A stretch of DNA of 64,000 nt from Oceanicaulis sp052055585 (GTDB lineage Bacteria > Pseudomonadota > Alphaproteobacteria > Caulobacterales > Maricaulaceae): the NCBI RefSeq assembly GCF_052055585.1, contig NZ_CP170485.1, forward strand, positions 2,294,001 through 2,358,000, read 5' to 3'. The translations under genes and the position numbers were made by a program. How positions within the stretch are numbered: position 1 is the first letter of the stretch; every line of letters begins with the position of its first letter. The notes beneath the pieces were generated by a model. The model did no database searches, was not told where the DNA came from, and was given only the letters and a program-made list of their open reading frames with translations. Positions 16,434-25,074 of this stretch are shown here, one piece after another.

Positions 16434-17981
16434 TTAGGCCTCCGAAGCGTCGAGCGCGGCGGCCAGCTGGGCGTCGAGACCAAAGTAACGCGCCCGCTCC
16501 CAGAAATTCGGACGGGCTATGCCGGTGGAGACGTGACGACCGGCGATGTCGCCGTTCTCGTCTTCGCCGGTGATCTCGTACAGGAACAGGTCCTGAGTAA
16601 TGATCACATCGCCTTCCATGCCCAGCACTTCGGTGATGTGAGTGATCTTGCGCGAGCCGTCGCGCAGGCGCGCGGCCTGGATGATCACGTCGATCGAACC
16701 CGAGATCATCTCGCGGATTGTCTTGGTGGGCAGGTTGTAGCCGCCCATGGTGATCATGGATTCAATACGCGACAGCGCCTCGCGCGGCGAGTTGGCGTGC
16801 AGCGTGCCCATCGAGCCATCGTGGCCCGTGTTCATCGCCTGCAGGAGGTCGAAGGCTTCCGAGCCGCGCACCTCGCCCACGATGATCCGTTCAGGACGCA
16901 TCCGCAGACAGTTCTTCACCAGATCGCGCATGGTGACCTGGCCCTGCCCCTCAAGGTTGGGCGGGCGGGTCTCGAGCCGCACGACGTGAGGCTGTTGCAA
17001 CTGAAGTTCGGCAGCGTCTTCACAGGTGATGATGCGCTCATCCTCACCAATGAAGCCGGTCAGACAGTTCAGAAGAGTGGTTTTACCCGAACCCGTACCC
17101 CCGGAGATCAGAACGTTGGCGCGGCAGGCGCCGATGATCTCGAGAATGCGCGCGCCCTCGGGCGAGATCGAACCGAACTCGACCAGGTTGGAGAGCTTGA
17201 GCTTGTCTTTCTTGAATTTCCGGATGGTCAGCGTCGGGCCATCCAGCGCCAGCGGCGGCGCGATGACGTTCACCCGGCTGCCATCGGCGAGACGGGCGTC
17301 ACAGATCGGCGAGCTTTCATCTACCCGGCGGCCCACCTGGGACACGATCCGCTGACAGATATTCATCAGCTGGCCGTTATCGCGGAAACGGATATTGGTC
17401 TTCTGGACCTTGCCCTTCACCTCGATGAACACATCGCCTGCGCCATTGACCATGATGTCGGCGATGTCGTCGCGTTCCAGAAGCGGCTCGAGCGGGCCAT
17501 AACCCAGCACATCGTTACAGATGTCCTGAAGCAGTTGCTCCTGCTCGGCGATGGACATGGCCACGTTCTTGATCGAGATGATCTCGGTGACGATGTCGCG
17601 AATTTCATCGCGCGCGGTTTCATTATCCAGACGCGCCAGCTGCCCCAGATCGATCGTGTCGATCAGCGCGTTGAAGATGGTGGTCTTGACCGCATAGTAC
17701 TCAGCTGACCGCTCAGCCCCGATCGAGGCGACCGGGGTGGCTGCACGCGCTGCAGGCTTCGCCTTGGTCGGCGCCGCGGCGGCGGCTTTCGGCTTTGATG
17801 TGCTGGCGGCGGGAACGACCGGTGCGGACGGCGCGCTGGTTGTCTTGGCCGGTGCAGGACTGGGCGACGGCACACGCGCCTTGGTCGCAACGCCGCCCGC
17901 ACCGCCCTGAGCCGGGCGTGCGGCGCCGCCGCCGAACTGGCGGGGCGGGGTTTGCGTTCCGGTGGGGCGCTTTCCGAACAT
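16434..17981 (-). CDS. cpaF: CpaF/TadA family pilus assembly ATPase
   Basis: A 515-residue hexameric secretion ATPase powering Flp pilus extension (and retraction in Caulobacter). An N-terminal Ala/Pro/Lys-rich disordered region (about 1-90) precedes the GSPII_E core. Walker A is SGGTGSGKTT, the Asp box and Walker B region is IIVGEVRGSEA, and the His box is GTLHANSPREAL. The disordered arm is longer than in many TadA proteins. It is flanked by cpaE upstream (9 bases) and tadB downstream. Confidence 0.97.
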   Translation of the reverse strand: MFGKRPTGTQTPPRQFGGGAARPAQGGAGGVATKARVPSPSPAPAKTTSAPSAPVVPAASTSKPKAAAAAPTKAKPAARAATPVASIGAERSAEYYAVKTTIFNALIDTIDLGQLARLDNETARDEIRDIVTEIISIKNVAMSIAEQEQLLQDICNDVLGYGPLEPLLERDDIADIMVNGAGDVFIEVKGKVQKTNIRFRDNGQLMNICQRIVSQVGRRVDESSPICDARLADGSRVNVIAPPLALDGPTLTIRKFKKDKLKLSNLVEFGSISPEGARILEIIGACRANVLISGGTGSGKTTLLNCLTGFIGEDERIITCEDAAELQLQQPHVVRLETRPPNLEGQGQVTMRDLVKNCLRMRPERIIVGEVRGSEAFDLLQAMNTGHDGSMGTLHANSPREALSRIESMITMGGYNLPTKTIREMISGSIDVIIQAARLRDGSRKITHITEVLGMEGDVIITQDLFLYEITGEDENGDIAGRHVSTGIARPNFWERARYFGLDAQLAAALDASEA

Positions 17982-17990
17982 CGCTATGCG

Positions 17991-19643
17991 TTAGCCTTTG
18001 CCCAAGAGTGAACCGAACAGGGATTTGCGGCGCGGCGCAGCCGGGGCGCGCCCCGTCAGCTGGGCGGCCAGGTGTGCGAACCCGTCAGACGCCTTGGACT
18101 TGGGATCCACCTCGGCGATCATCTGGCCGTTATTGGCGGCCTTGCCGAACAGCGCCGGCTCGAACGGCAACACCAGCGCAGGCGCAGCCCCCAGAGCGTC
18201 GGAGAAATCCTTGAGCGGAATGTCCGGCTTCTTCGGACAGCCGGCCATGTTCACCACCACCTTGGGCGGCTCGTCATTGGGACGGGCGTTCTGAACAAGA
18301 TCAAACAGGTTCTTGGCGTTGCGCAGGCTGGCGAGGTCCGGTGTCACCGTGACCACGACCTGATCCGCGCTCAAAAGCGTATGGCGCACCCAGGGGCTCC
18401 AGGCGTGCGGCAGATCAAGCGCGATGAACGGCGCCTGACGGCGCACCTTGTCCAGAACGGTCTCGAAGGCGTCCGGCTGGAAGTCCCAGTCCCGTTCCAG
18501 CGTAGCCGGCGCAGAGAACAGGCTGAGCCGCTCGGTGCACCGCACCAGCAGGCGGTCGAGCAGCGCATCATCAAGCCGGTCCGGCTCTTCAAGCGCCTGG
18601 GCGATGGTCTGGGCAGGGTCCTGATTGAAATCGAGACCGGCCGTGCCGAAGGACAGGTCGAGATCGACCAGAACCGCGTCAGAGCGCAGACCTTCAGTCA
18701 TCTGCCAGGCGACATTATGCGCGATCGTGGAGGACCCCACGCCGCCCTTGGCGCCAATGAAGGCGATGGAGCGACCTGCGAACGGTGCTTCAGGATCAAG
18801 GAACAGGCCCGAAATCGTCGAGATCAGGTGTAACGGGGTCATCGGCGGCACGAGATACTCGCTCACCCCGCGCTTGATCAGCTCGCGATAGAGCGTGATG
18901 TCATTGGCTGCGCCAATGATGATGACCTTGGTGTCGCCGTCCACGACAGCGGCCAGCTCTTCAAGCTGCTGGAACAGCTCCCGTCCGCGCATGCCGGTCT
19001 CAAGGATCAGCAGTTCGGGCGTGCTTTCGTCATGAAAGCGCTCGATGGCGCCAGACAGACCGCCCAGCTCGACCGTGACATGGGTGCGCGCCATGCGACG
19101 GTCATCAGCGGCGTGATGGATCAGGCGCCCGGTCTCGGGGCTTTCGCAGAAAGCGTGAATGGCGATCCGCGGAACAGGCTGGTTCAACAGGGATTCATCA
19201 GGGCTGGATACCGCCGCGATCTCGCCGCTCATCCCGCTCGCGGAGAGCGGAGAGGTTAGAGGCAAGCCGTCGTCTTCACCAAAGGGATCGACTTCGGGAG
19301 CCTGACGCACGGGCGCAGACGCCTGCGGAGCCGCCGGGCGCATCGGCGCCGCCGGTTCATATCCGCCAAAATCGTCGTCATAGTCAGAATGCCGGTTGGC
19401 GTCCGCCAGGCGCGCCCCGAAAGGCCGACCGCCCGGAGCATCGCTCAGCGGGGCGTCGCTTACATCGCCAAAGCCGTCCTCTTCGCCCAACAGGCGACGC
19501 TCGATGCTTTCAGCGTCAAGAAAAGGATCTTCAGGCGCTTGTTCAAGCGGCTCCAGAGGCGCGTAGGCGTCATCGGAGACAAACTCGTCAGCCGCGTCGA
19601 AGGACTCATCTTCAAAGGCGTCAGCGGTGCGGTTCATAGCCAT
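17991..19643 (-). CDS. cpaE: CpaE/TadZ pilus localisation ATPase-like protein
   Basis: A 550-residue MinD/ParA-like protein that places the Tad machine at the pole. An acidic, low-complexity N-terminal part (1 to about 160) is followed by a receiver-like domain (about 160-275) and an ATPase domain from about 290. The P-loop reads GAKGGVGSSTIAHN: the first (signature) Lys is present but the usual Lys before Ser/Thr is Ser, a known feature of many TadZ/CpaE proteins. Its N-terminal extension makes it longer than Caulobacter-type CpaE as I remember it. Confidence 0.93.
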   Translation of the reverse strand: MAMNRTADAFEDESFDAADEFVSDDAYAPLEPLEQAPEDPFLDAESIERRLLGEEDGFGDVSDAPLSDAPGGRPFGARLADANRHSDYDDDFGGYEPAAPMRPAAPQASAPVRQAPEVDPFGEDDGLPLTSPLSASGMSGEIAAVSSPDESLLNQPVPRIAIHAFCESPETGRLIHHAADDRRMARTHVTVELGGLSGAIERFHDESTPELLILETGMRGRELFQQLEELAAVVDGDTKVIIIGAANDITLYRELIKRGVSEYLVPPMTPLHLISTISGLFLDPEAPFAGRSIAFIGAKGGVGSSTIAHNVAWQMTEGLRSDAVLVDLDLSFGTAGLDFNQDPAQTIAQALEEPDRLDDALLDRLLVRCTERLSLFSAPATLERDWDFQPDAFETVLDKVRRQAPFIALDLPHAWSPWVRHTLLSADQVVVTVTPDLASLRNAKNLFDLVQNARPNDEPPKVVVNMAGCPKKPDIPLKDFSDALGAAPALVLPFEPALFGKAANNGQMIAEVDPKSKASDGFAHLAAQLTGRAPAAPRRKSLFGSLLGKG

Positions 19644-19649
19644 ACCCTG

Positions 19650-20306
19650 TTAATTGCCGACCGAAGAGCTGACGGCGCCGCTCTCCCGGTTGGAACGCTG
19701 GCTGGCGGTGGTCTCGCCCTGCCGGTAGCGATCAAGAACGGTCTGTCGACGTGAGGTGTCCGGCGCATCCTGAGTGCGCGGCGCCACCAGATCACGCGGA
19801 TCAGCGACCATGTTCGCAAGATTGTTTGCGGTCGCGCAGCCAAAGCGCGGCCAGTCCTGGTTCGGGCGCGCACGCGCCATGTCGTTCCAGGCCGTTTCGC
19901 ATTCCGGCGCCATCGCCTGATAGCGCGTGAAGGAAAAGATCACGGGCGCGCTGACACGGCCGCCAGCTTCATAGGCGCCGCCTGCGATCTGGCGCCAGTC
20001 CAGACCAGCTTCGTACAGTCGGGTGCGGGCTTCTGCGATCGCGCTGATGGCGGCGTCTGCATTGCCAGCGTTCTGCGGATAGGAAATGACGAGCGGGCCA
20101 TGGCCCCGCGCCTTGTACTCGGTCGCCACGGCCTCGATCACATCGATCTGGTTCCAGGTGAGACCATTATCGAGCGCGCTGACATCCATGCTGACGCGCA
20201 CGGTTTCCGGCGCAGCGGTGGCGCGCGGCAGCGGTTGCGGCGCAGCGGCGCAAGCCGCAAGGGACAGGGCGCTCAGGGCCAGCAGGGCTTTGAAGACAGA
20301 TTTCAT
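19650..20306 (-). CDS. cpaD: CpaD family pilus assembly lipoprotein
   Basis: A 218-residue lipoprotein with signal peptide ending LAAC (Cys about 19) and the CpaD family core (SALDNGLTWNQIDVIEAVA; later WPRFGCATANNLANMVADP). CpaD is needed for secretin CpaC and pilus assembly at the outer membrane. The C-terminal Ser/Arg-rich tail is not conserved-looking. It lies five bases after cpaC and six bases before cpaE on the same message. Confidence 0.94.
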   Translation of the reverse strand: MKSVFKALLALSALSLAACAAAPQPLPRATAAPETVRVSMDVSALDNGLTWNQIDVIEAVATEYKARGHGPLVISYPQNAGNADAAISAIAEARTRLYEAGLDWRQIAGGAYEAGGRVSAPVIFSFTRYQAMAPECETAWNDMARARPNQDWPRFGCATANNLANMVADPRDLVAPRTQDAPDTSRRQTVLDRYRQGETTASQRSNRESGAVSSSVGN

Positions 20307-20311
20307 CTCAG

Positions 20312-21904
20312 CTACTCCAGCACAAAGCCGATGGGGCCTGACCAGCCGCGGTTTTCAACCTGCGCGCCCGGCGCCGCGTAAACCCGGTTCAGGCGGCCCA
20401 GAAAGGCGCCCGCAGCGACGGATGACACGGCGAAGCCTTCAGCCGGGCTTTCCACATCATTGGGGTTCAGCGGATCGACCAGATAAGGGGTGATCACGAC
20501 CACAAGCTCGGTTTCATTGTTGGCGAAGTCACGCGAACGGAAGAGCGATCCCAGAACCGGCATGCGCTCGATGCCCGGCACGCTGTCCATGGCCTGACGC
20601 GTCTCCTCACGGATCAGGCCGGCGATGACCATGGAGCCGCCAGACGGCAACTCGACCGTGGTCTCGGCCCGGTTCACAGACAGGGCCGGAATGGTGATGC
20701 CCGGAACCGTGCCGGTGACATTGCCATCATCATCGGTCAGCACAGTCTGGCTGAGCGAGATCGCGCCCTCATTGGAAAGCTCGGACACTTCGGTCGAGAC
20801 GCGCAGCGAGATCCGGCCTTCAGACATGACGACCGGGGTGAAGCCCAGCCCCACGCCGAAGGGTTTGAATTCAACCGAGACATTGCCGTCGCGGTCCCGC
20901 CCGACCGGAACAGGGAATTCCCCGCCCGCCAGGAATTGCGCCGGCTCGCCAGAGATCGCGGTGATGTTGGGTTCGGCCAGCGTGCGCACCAGCCCCACGC
21001 GCTCCAGCGCGTTCAGGGTCGCGGAAATCGAGCTTTGCAGCACGCCATCCACAAGGTTCTGGGTGCCGATGGTGCCGGCCAGTCCGCCCAGCGCCGCGCC
21101 CGCCACGCCAAAAGCGTTCGACGTGCCCCAGCTGCCGGTATTCTGGAACCGGCCCGAGCGATAGACTTCATAGATCGGCGCGCCATTCTGATCGAACAGC
21201 GGGTCGCCGCGATCATTGGTGGCGGCGGTGCGCACAGTCGGGGTGAACTCGCCAAAGGCTTGCTCGCCGCTCAGATTGACGCCCAGCTGACGCACCAGCG
21301 TGCGTTCCATCTCGACGATCCGGACTTGCAACGTGACCTGATCACGCCCTTCCACGGTCAGGAAGGAGACCACCTGCTCGGGATTGTCCACCCAGCGCCG
21401 CGCCACCTGAAGCGCCGTATCGGCAGCCGCCGCAGACGGCACCTGACCGGACAGCACGATATTGGCGTTCATGCTCTCGGCCTGCACGCGCCCCTCGGGC
21501 ACGAAACGGTCCAGAGCGTCCTGCAGGGCGGCGATGTCGCGCTCGACGCGGACATTGAGGTCGAGGATCAGCCCGCCATCCGCATCAAAGAAGAAGATAT
21601 TGGTGCGACCAACCGCCTGGCCCATCACAAAGGCGCGGCGCGTGGTGCGCACCACAGCGGTCGCCACCTCATCATTGGCGATGACCACATCCGCCGCGTC
21701 ATCGGGCAGATGGATGACCGCAGCCTGCCCCAGCGGCAGCTGCAGGCTTTCAGACGCCGGACCGGCGCCAGGCTCTCGAATGTGGACCTGCAAGGTATTG
21801 TTGGCTTCGGTGCGCCCGCCCGAGAGCTGCGCCTGGGCCGGAGCAACGCACAACACCGCCATAAGGGCGGCGCTGCACAAAGCGATAGAAGAGCTGCGGA
21901 CCAT
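20312..21904 (-). CDS. cpaC: CpaC/RcpA outer-membrane secretin of the Tad pilus
   Basis: A 530-residue secretin with a Sec signal peptide (to about residue 25, PAQAQL). The pilus-secretin N-terminal domain comes first (about 50-120, with DDAADVVIANDEVATAVV), then a BON-like segment, then the secretin core (about 190-470, with VPVGRDRDGNVSVEFKPFG and the GGSMVIAGLIREE signature). It forms the outer-membrane channel for the Flp pilus. Its ATG overlaps the cpaB stop by one base (TAATG). Confidence 0.96.
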   Translation of the reverse strand: MVRSSSIALCSAALMAVLCVAPAQAQLSGGRTEANNTLQVHIREPGAGPASESLQLPLGQAAVIHLPDDAADVVIANDEVATAVVRTTRRAFVMGQAVGRTNIFFFDADGGLILDLNVRVERDIAALQDALDRFVPEGRVQAESMNANIVLSGQVPSAAAADTALQVARRWVDNPEQVVSFLTVEGRDQVTLQVRIVEMERTLVRQLGVNLSGEQAFGEFTPTVRTAATNDRGDPLFDQNGAPIYEVYRSGRFQNTGSWGTSNAFGVAGAALGGLAGTIGTQNLVDGVLQSSISATLNALERVGLVRTLAEPNITAISGEPAQFLAGGEFPVPVGRDRDGNVSVEFKPFGVGLGFTPVVMSEGRISLRVSTEVSELSNEGAISLSQTVLTDDDGNVTGTVPGITIPALSVNRAETTVELPSGGSMVIAGLIREETRQAMDSVPGIERMPVLGSLFRSRDFANNETELVVVITPYLVDPLNPNDVESPAEGFAVSSVAAGAFLGRLNRVYAAPGAQVENRGWSGPIGFVLE

Positions 21905-22707
21905 TATGGCGTCCCTCCCAGCGCGACGCGCTGCTCGGCGCCGTAGCGGATCATGCGCACTTCACGCCCCCGCCCGTCGCCTTCCTCATTCTCACCATTA
22001 GGGAGTCTCGGCCCGCCTTCGCGATCTGCAACAGAGCGCAGGGCCAGAACGATGTCGCCTTCCGCCACGCCCAGCGCCACGGTGCGCGTTTGCCCCGGCG
22101 TCAGTTCAAGTGTAGCGGTTGACCCCAGAACCACGCTTTCACCGTCATCCACATAAGTCTGGTCGATGGCGAGAACGCGGACATTTTCAACAAGCACTTC
22201 AGACAGATAACCCGCATCACGTGCTGAAGTGGTCACCAGCACATCCACACGATCATTGGGCAGGATGAAGCCGCCAGCGCCGGATTCAGCAGAGATCGGC
22301 ACGGCGACCGCGCGCATGCCCGGATCTATCACGGCGGCCATGAACCCCGCCTCGCCCGGCTGCACCAGCTTGCCCGGCAGGATCGGCTCGCCTTCAACAA
22401 AGGCCGCGCGGGTTACAGCGCCGCCCATTTCATCCATGGCGTCCGGACGGGCTTCCCGCGTGACAAATGCCGGCATGACCGCTTCAACGGGCCAGTTCGT
22501 CCAGCGGAAATCAGCGCCGGAAACACGGGTAGACGGGCTGAGATCACGGGCTGCGACAAGGACCTGAACCACTTCGGGCTCGGCGGCCTGTTCGACCACG
22601 ACAGGGGCCGGAGCTTGCGCAGGCTGCATGGCGCCGCGAACGAAGACAGCGGCGAATACCGCCGCCAGCGCAGCGACAGCAAGCACGATCAGGCGGACAG
22701 CATTCAT
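21904..22707 (-). CDS. cpaB: CpaB/RcpC Flp pilus assembly protein
   Basis: A 267-residue periplasmic protein anchored by an N-terminal hydrophobic helix (VRLIVLAVAALAAVFAAVFV). It contains an SAF-like domain (about 55-120, VLVAARDLSPSTRVSGADF) and the RcpC core (about 130-240). CpaB stabilises the secretin and links it to the inner-membrane platform. The start is taken as ATG 22707; a GTG-like extension to 22734 adds an unlikely basic stretch. Confidence 0.94.
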   Translation of the reverse strand: MNAVRLIVLAVAALAAVFAAVFVRGAMQPAQAPAPVVVEQAAEPEVVQVLVAARDLSPSTRVSGADFRWTNWPVEAVMPAFVTREARPDAMDEMGGAVTRAAFVEGEPILPGKLVQPGEAGFMAAVIDPGMRAVAVPISAESGAGGFILPNDRVDVLVTTSARDAGYLSEVLVENVRVLAIDQTYVDDGESVVLGSTATLELTPGQTRTVALGVAEGDIVLALRSVADREGGPRLPNGENEEGDGRGREVRMIRYGAEQRVALGGTP

Positions 22708-22803
22708 CTCGGACCCCAAAACCCTTTTGCGCACAAGGCGTCAGCAGGCATCAGAGCCGATAATTCTCAAGGCCGCGTTAATGCACGGTGATTACCCGGT
22801 TAA

Positions 22804-23307
22804 CTAACCTGTATAGACCGCGAACATCTGCGCCTGCGGCAACACAAGTAATGCCCCAGCCGCAATGGCGATGGCGTAGGGCACAGGCGCGCCCTGGGCG
22901 AGCGCGGTTGCGCCCAGCCGGTCAGAGGAAATCGGCAAGAGGTGCGCCACATGGCGCAGGATCAGCAGGATCACCGCCAGCACGCCGCCCGCTGCGACCG
23001 CGATCAGTACGAAAGACAGCGCATCCGGCCATCCAAACCACAGCGCGCCCGCCGCCAGCAGCTTGACGTCACCGCCCCCGACCCAGCCCGGCGCCCACAA
23101 CGCCATGCCCAGCCCCAGGACGATCACGCCCGCCAGCAGCGACATCCCCGCGCCTGCCCAGCCCAACCCCAGAAACGGAGCCGCCAGCACCCAGCCCGCG
23201 ATCAGCACACCGGGCACCCAGTTGGGAATGGTGAAGCTGCGCACATCGTACCAGACGGCGCACAACATCAGGAAAGCAAAGCCCAACAAGGCGATATTGG
23301 AGATCAT
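22804..23307 (-). CDS. cpaA: CpaA, A24 family prepilin peptidase
   Basis: A 167-residue membrane aspartyl protease that removes the leader of the Flp pilin. The two catalytic aspartates are visible: D21 in WYDVRSFTIPNW and D80 in VGGGDVKLLAAG (the GxGD motif). About six hydrophobic segments cover the rest. It lacks the methylase-like N-terminal domain of PilD, as is usual for Tad peptidases. It sits between the pilin gene and cpaB. Confidence 0.95.
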   Translation of the reverse strand: MISNIALLGFAFLMLCAVWYDVRSFTIPNWVPGVLIAGWVLAAPFLGLGWAGAGMSLLAGVIVLGLGMALWAPGWVGGGDVKLLAAGALWFGWPDALSFVLIAVAAGGVLAVILLILRHVAHLLPISSDRLGATALAQGAPVPYAIAIAAGALLVLPQAQMFAVYTG

Positions 23308-23395
23308 GGCCAGCGCCCGCAGCAGTCAGAAAGAGCCTTGAAGCTAGCCTTGTATGCTTAAGGCTTTTCAAACAACGCTCGGGACCGCTGAATCA

Positions 23396-23424
23396 GAAAA
23401 GCCGCCCCGGACGGGACGGCTTTC
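23396..23424 (-). terminator. Terminator/attenuator after the pilin gene
   Basis: AAAGCCG and CGGCTTT (23398-23404 and 23417-23423) frame a GC-rich inner stem, with A/T tracts on both sides. It is 32 bases beyond the pilin stop on the minus strand and would let the pilin message exceed that of the downstream cpa genes. Confidence 0.75.
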
Positions 23425-23455
23425 CTTTACGTGACGTATCGTCAGCGCGTATGGC

Positions 23456-23668
23456 TTAGAGGCTGCCGCCACCGCCACCACCGCCGCCGCCACCGCCGTT
23501 TGCGGTCGCCAGCTGGTTGCCGACATTGGTGAACGTCGTGCTGAGGTTGGTGCCAAGCGTGGTCACAGCCGTGATGATCACGACGGCGATCAGTGCAGCG
23601 ATCAGACCATATTCGATCGCGGTGGCGCCAGACTCGTCCTTGAGAAAGCGCGAAACCAGGTTCTTCAT
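23456..23668 (-). CDS. pilA: Flp/PilA-type pilin with polyglycine tail
   Basis: A 70-residue major pilin of the Flp family. A 14-residue leader ends in Gly (KDESG) at the CpaA cleavage site; the mature N-terminus ATAIEYGLIAALIAVVII has the conserved Glu5 and Tyr6. The mature protein is only 56 residues and ends in eleven consecutive glycines (58-68) plus Ser-Leu, coded by mixed GGC/GGT codons. The start is ATG 23668 with AAGGAG eight bases upstream; an in-frame GTG at 23677 is too close to that site. It is the first gene of the minus-strand cpa series. Confidence 0.96.
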   Translation of the reverse strand: MKNLVSRFLKDESGATAIEYGLIAALIAVVIITAVTTLGTNLSTTFTNVGNQLATANGGGGGGGGGGGSL

Positions 23669-24009
23669 CCCATCCACTCCTTAGTTTATCTCTGGCTCCA
23701 GGATCGCAGCCTTTGTTCCCGCCCCGTCCTGAATGCACGGTGAGTTAAACCCGAAGACGATTTAAGTCGGGTAAAAATCCATGATTTATTTTTGGTAAAT
23801 ATTAGCAATCTACGCCATGGTGAATAAAGCGTAAACTCGAGCCTGTTCGGATCCGAGTTTGAAAACCCGAATAAAGATCCGATTAACAGGCGCGCTCTCC
23901 TACGCGCATGCTTCCCTATAGGCAACCCCCTCGCTGCCCTTCGGGATGTTTAGGTTTCCTTCACGGCCAACACCCATACTCCCCGCAGCTATATAGAAAG
24001 AGGCCTGTC
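23669..24009. promoter_or_regulatory. AT-rich divergent promoter region of pilA and the CpaC-N-like gene
   Basis: A 341-base gap without a gene, clearly richer in A/T than its surroundings. It contains an inverted repeat AAACTCG-N14-CGAGTTT (23833-23860) around the palindrome TCGGATCCGA, a second dyad ACCCGA-N12-TCGGGT (23749-23772), and two related copies of GAGTT...AACCCGAA (23742-23755 and 23855-23871). These are candidate operators for pilin control. I did not find the CtrA pattern TTAA-N7-TTAA. Confidence 0.5.
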
Positions 24010-24468
24010 ATGGGTTTTCGCGCACTCGCACTCGCTTTTGTGATGACCTTGGGTCTGGGCTCCGCTCAGGCGCGAGAGTTTGTCGTGACCGCTGACCAGG
24101 CCGGACTGATCCGCCTGCCCGGTGACGCCGCCGGTGTGATTGTGGGCAATCCGGGCATTGCTGACGCCACTCTTTATGACTCCCGCACCCTGTTCGTGAC
24201 GGGCAAGGTCTTCGGCCGCACCAATCTGATCGTCCTGGATGACGCCGGTCGCGTGCTCTACACGTCTGATCTGGTCGTAGCCCAGCCTGACACCAACATG
24301 GTGCAGGTTTTCAGCAATACCGACCGGCCCCAGAGCTATGTCTGTGCGCCGACCTGTCAGGCGATCCCGCAAATCGGCGATGATATGAGCTGGTATGATC
24401 AGGTTGACCAGCAGCGCATCTCCACCCGCGCAGGCGCCGGCGCTCCGGTGACGACGCGGCCGGATTAA
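24010..24468 (+). CDS. Stand-alone CpaC-N-like (pilus secretin N-terminal domain) protein
   Basis: A 152-residue exported protein with signal peptide 1 to about 18 (GSAQA/RE). The body matches only the N-terminal domain of the CpaC secretin: LPGDAAGVIVGNPGIADATL and VFGRTNLIVLD correspond to LPDDAADVVIANDEVATAVV and AVGRTNIFFFD of CpaC in this window. No secretin core follows. A CAPTC motif near the end could form a disulphide. The start is ATG 24010 with AAAGAGG six bases upstream. It leads the divergent operon with two TadE-like genes; a role at the periplasmic side of the secretin is inferred. Confidence 0.85.
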   Translation: MGFRALALAFVMTLGLGSAQAREFVVTADQAGLIRLPGDAAGVIVGNPGIADATLYDSRTLFVTGKVFGRTNLIVLDDAGRVLYTSDLVVAQPDTNMVQVFSNTDRPQSYVCAPTCQAIPQIGDDMSWYDQVDQQRISTRAGAGAPVTTRPD

Positions 24469-24534
24469 CCGTACGGTTTCATCACGCATTAAGCGCTTTC
24501 TGTCAGTATGCGCCTTCATAACGAGGGCGACTTC

Positions 24535-25071
24535 ATGCCGATCAGGGCCATGATCCGAAAACTTTCAGGACGCTTCATCCGCGCGCGCGAGGGCGCTGCG
24601 GCGGTGGAGTTCGCCCTGATTGCAGCCCCCTTCTTCCTGCTGATCTTCGCAACGCTGGAAGTCGCCCTGTTCTTTCTGGGCTCCACGATCATCGAGAACG
24701 GCGTCAATGAAGCCGCTCGCGCCATCCGGACCGGCCAGCTTCAACAGTCCAATCAGACCATTGAGGATTTTCGCGGCTCGATCTGCGAGCGCATCAGCGC
24801 GGTCGCGGACTGCAGCCGCATCCAGCTGGATGTGCGCACCTTTGACTCCTTTGCCCAGAGCTCGATGACCAATCCGCTGAATGAGGATGGCGAGATCGAC
24901 AATACCGACTTCACCTTCGATCCGGGCGGCGGCGGAGATGTTGTGGTGGTGCGCGTGTTCTATGACTGGCAACTGATGGCGCCGGGCGTGGTCTCGGGCA
25001 TGACCAATATGAGCGGCAACAAACGCCTGATCACCGCCACCGCCGTGTTCCGGAACGAGCCGTTCGAGTAA
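24535..25071 (+). CDS. tadE: TadE-like pseudopilin
   Basis: A 178-residue protein with a short basic N-terminus and the TadE signature REGAAAVEFALIAAPFFLLIFATLE, a prepilin-like leader and hydrophobic helix with conserved Glu. The C-terminal part is a soluble beta-rich domain. TadE/TadF pseudopilins are cleaved by the Tad prepilin peptidase and needed for pilus assembly. The start is set at ATG 24535 with GAGGGCG upstream; ATG 24508 is in frame but lacks a site. A 12-bp palindrome AACCGTACGGTT (24467-24478) lies just upstream. Confidence 0.9.
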   Translation: MPIRAMIRKLSGRFIRAREGAAAVEFALIAAPFFLLIFATLEVALFFLGSTIIENGVNEAARAIRTGQLQQSNQTIEDFRGSICERISAVADCSRIQLDVRTFDSFAQSSMTNPLNEDGEIDNTDFTFDPGGGGDVVVVRVFYDWQLMAPGVVSGMTNMSGNKRLITATAVFRNEPFE

Positions 25072-25074
25072 GCC

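Noticed and set aside
23669..24009. CtrA-type site TTAA-N7-TTAA at the pilin promoter
   Set aside because: TTAA words occur but their spacing is 13 bases, not 7.
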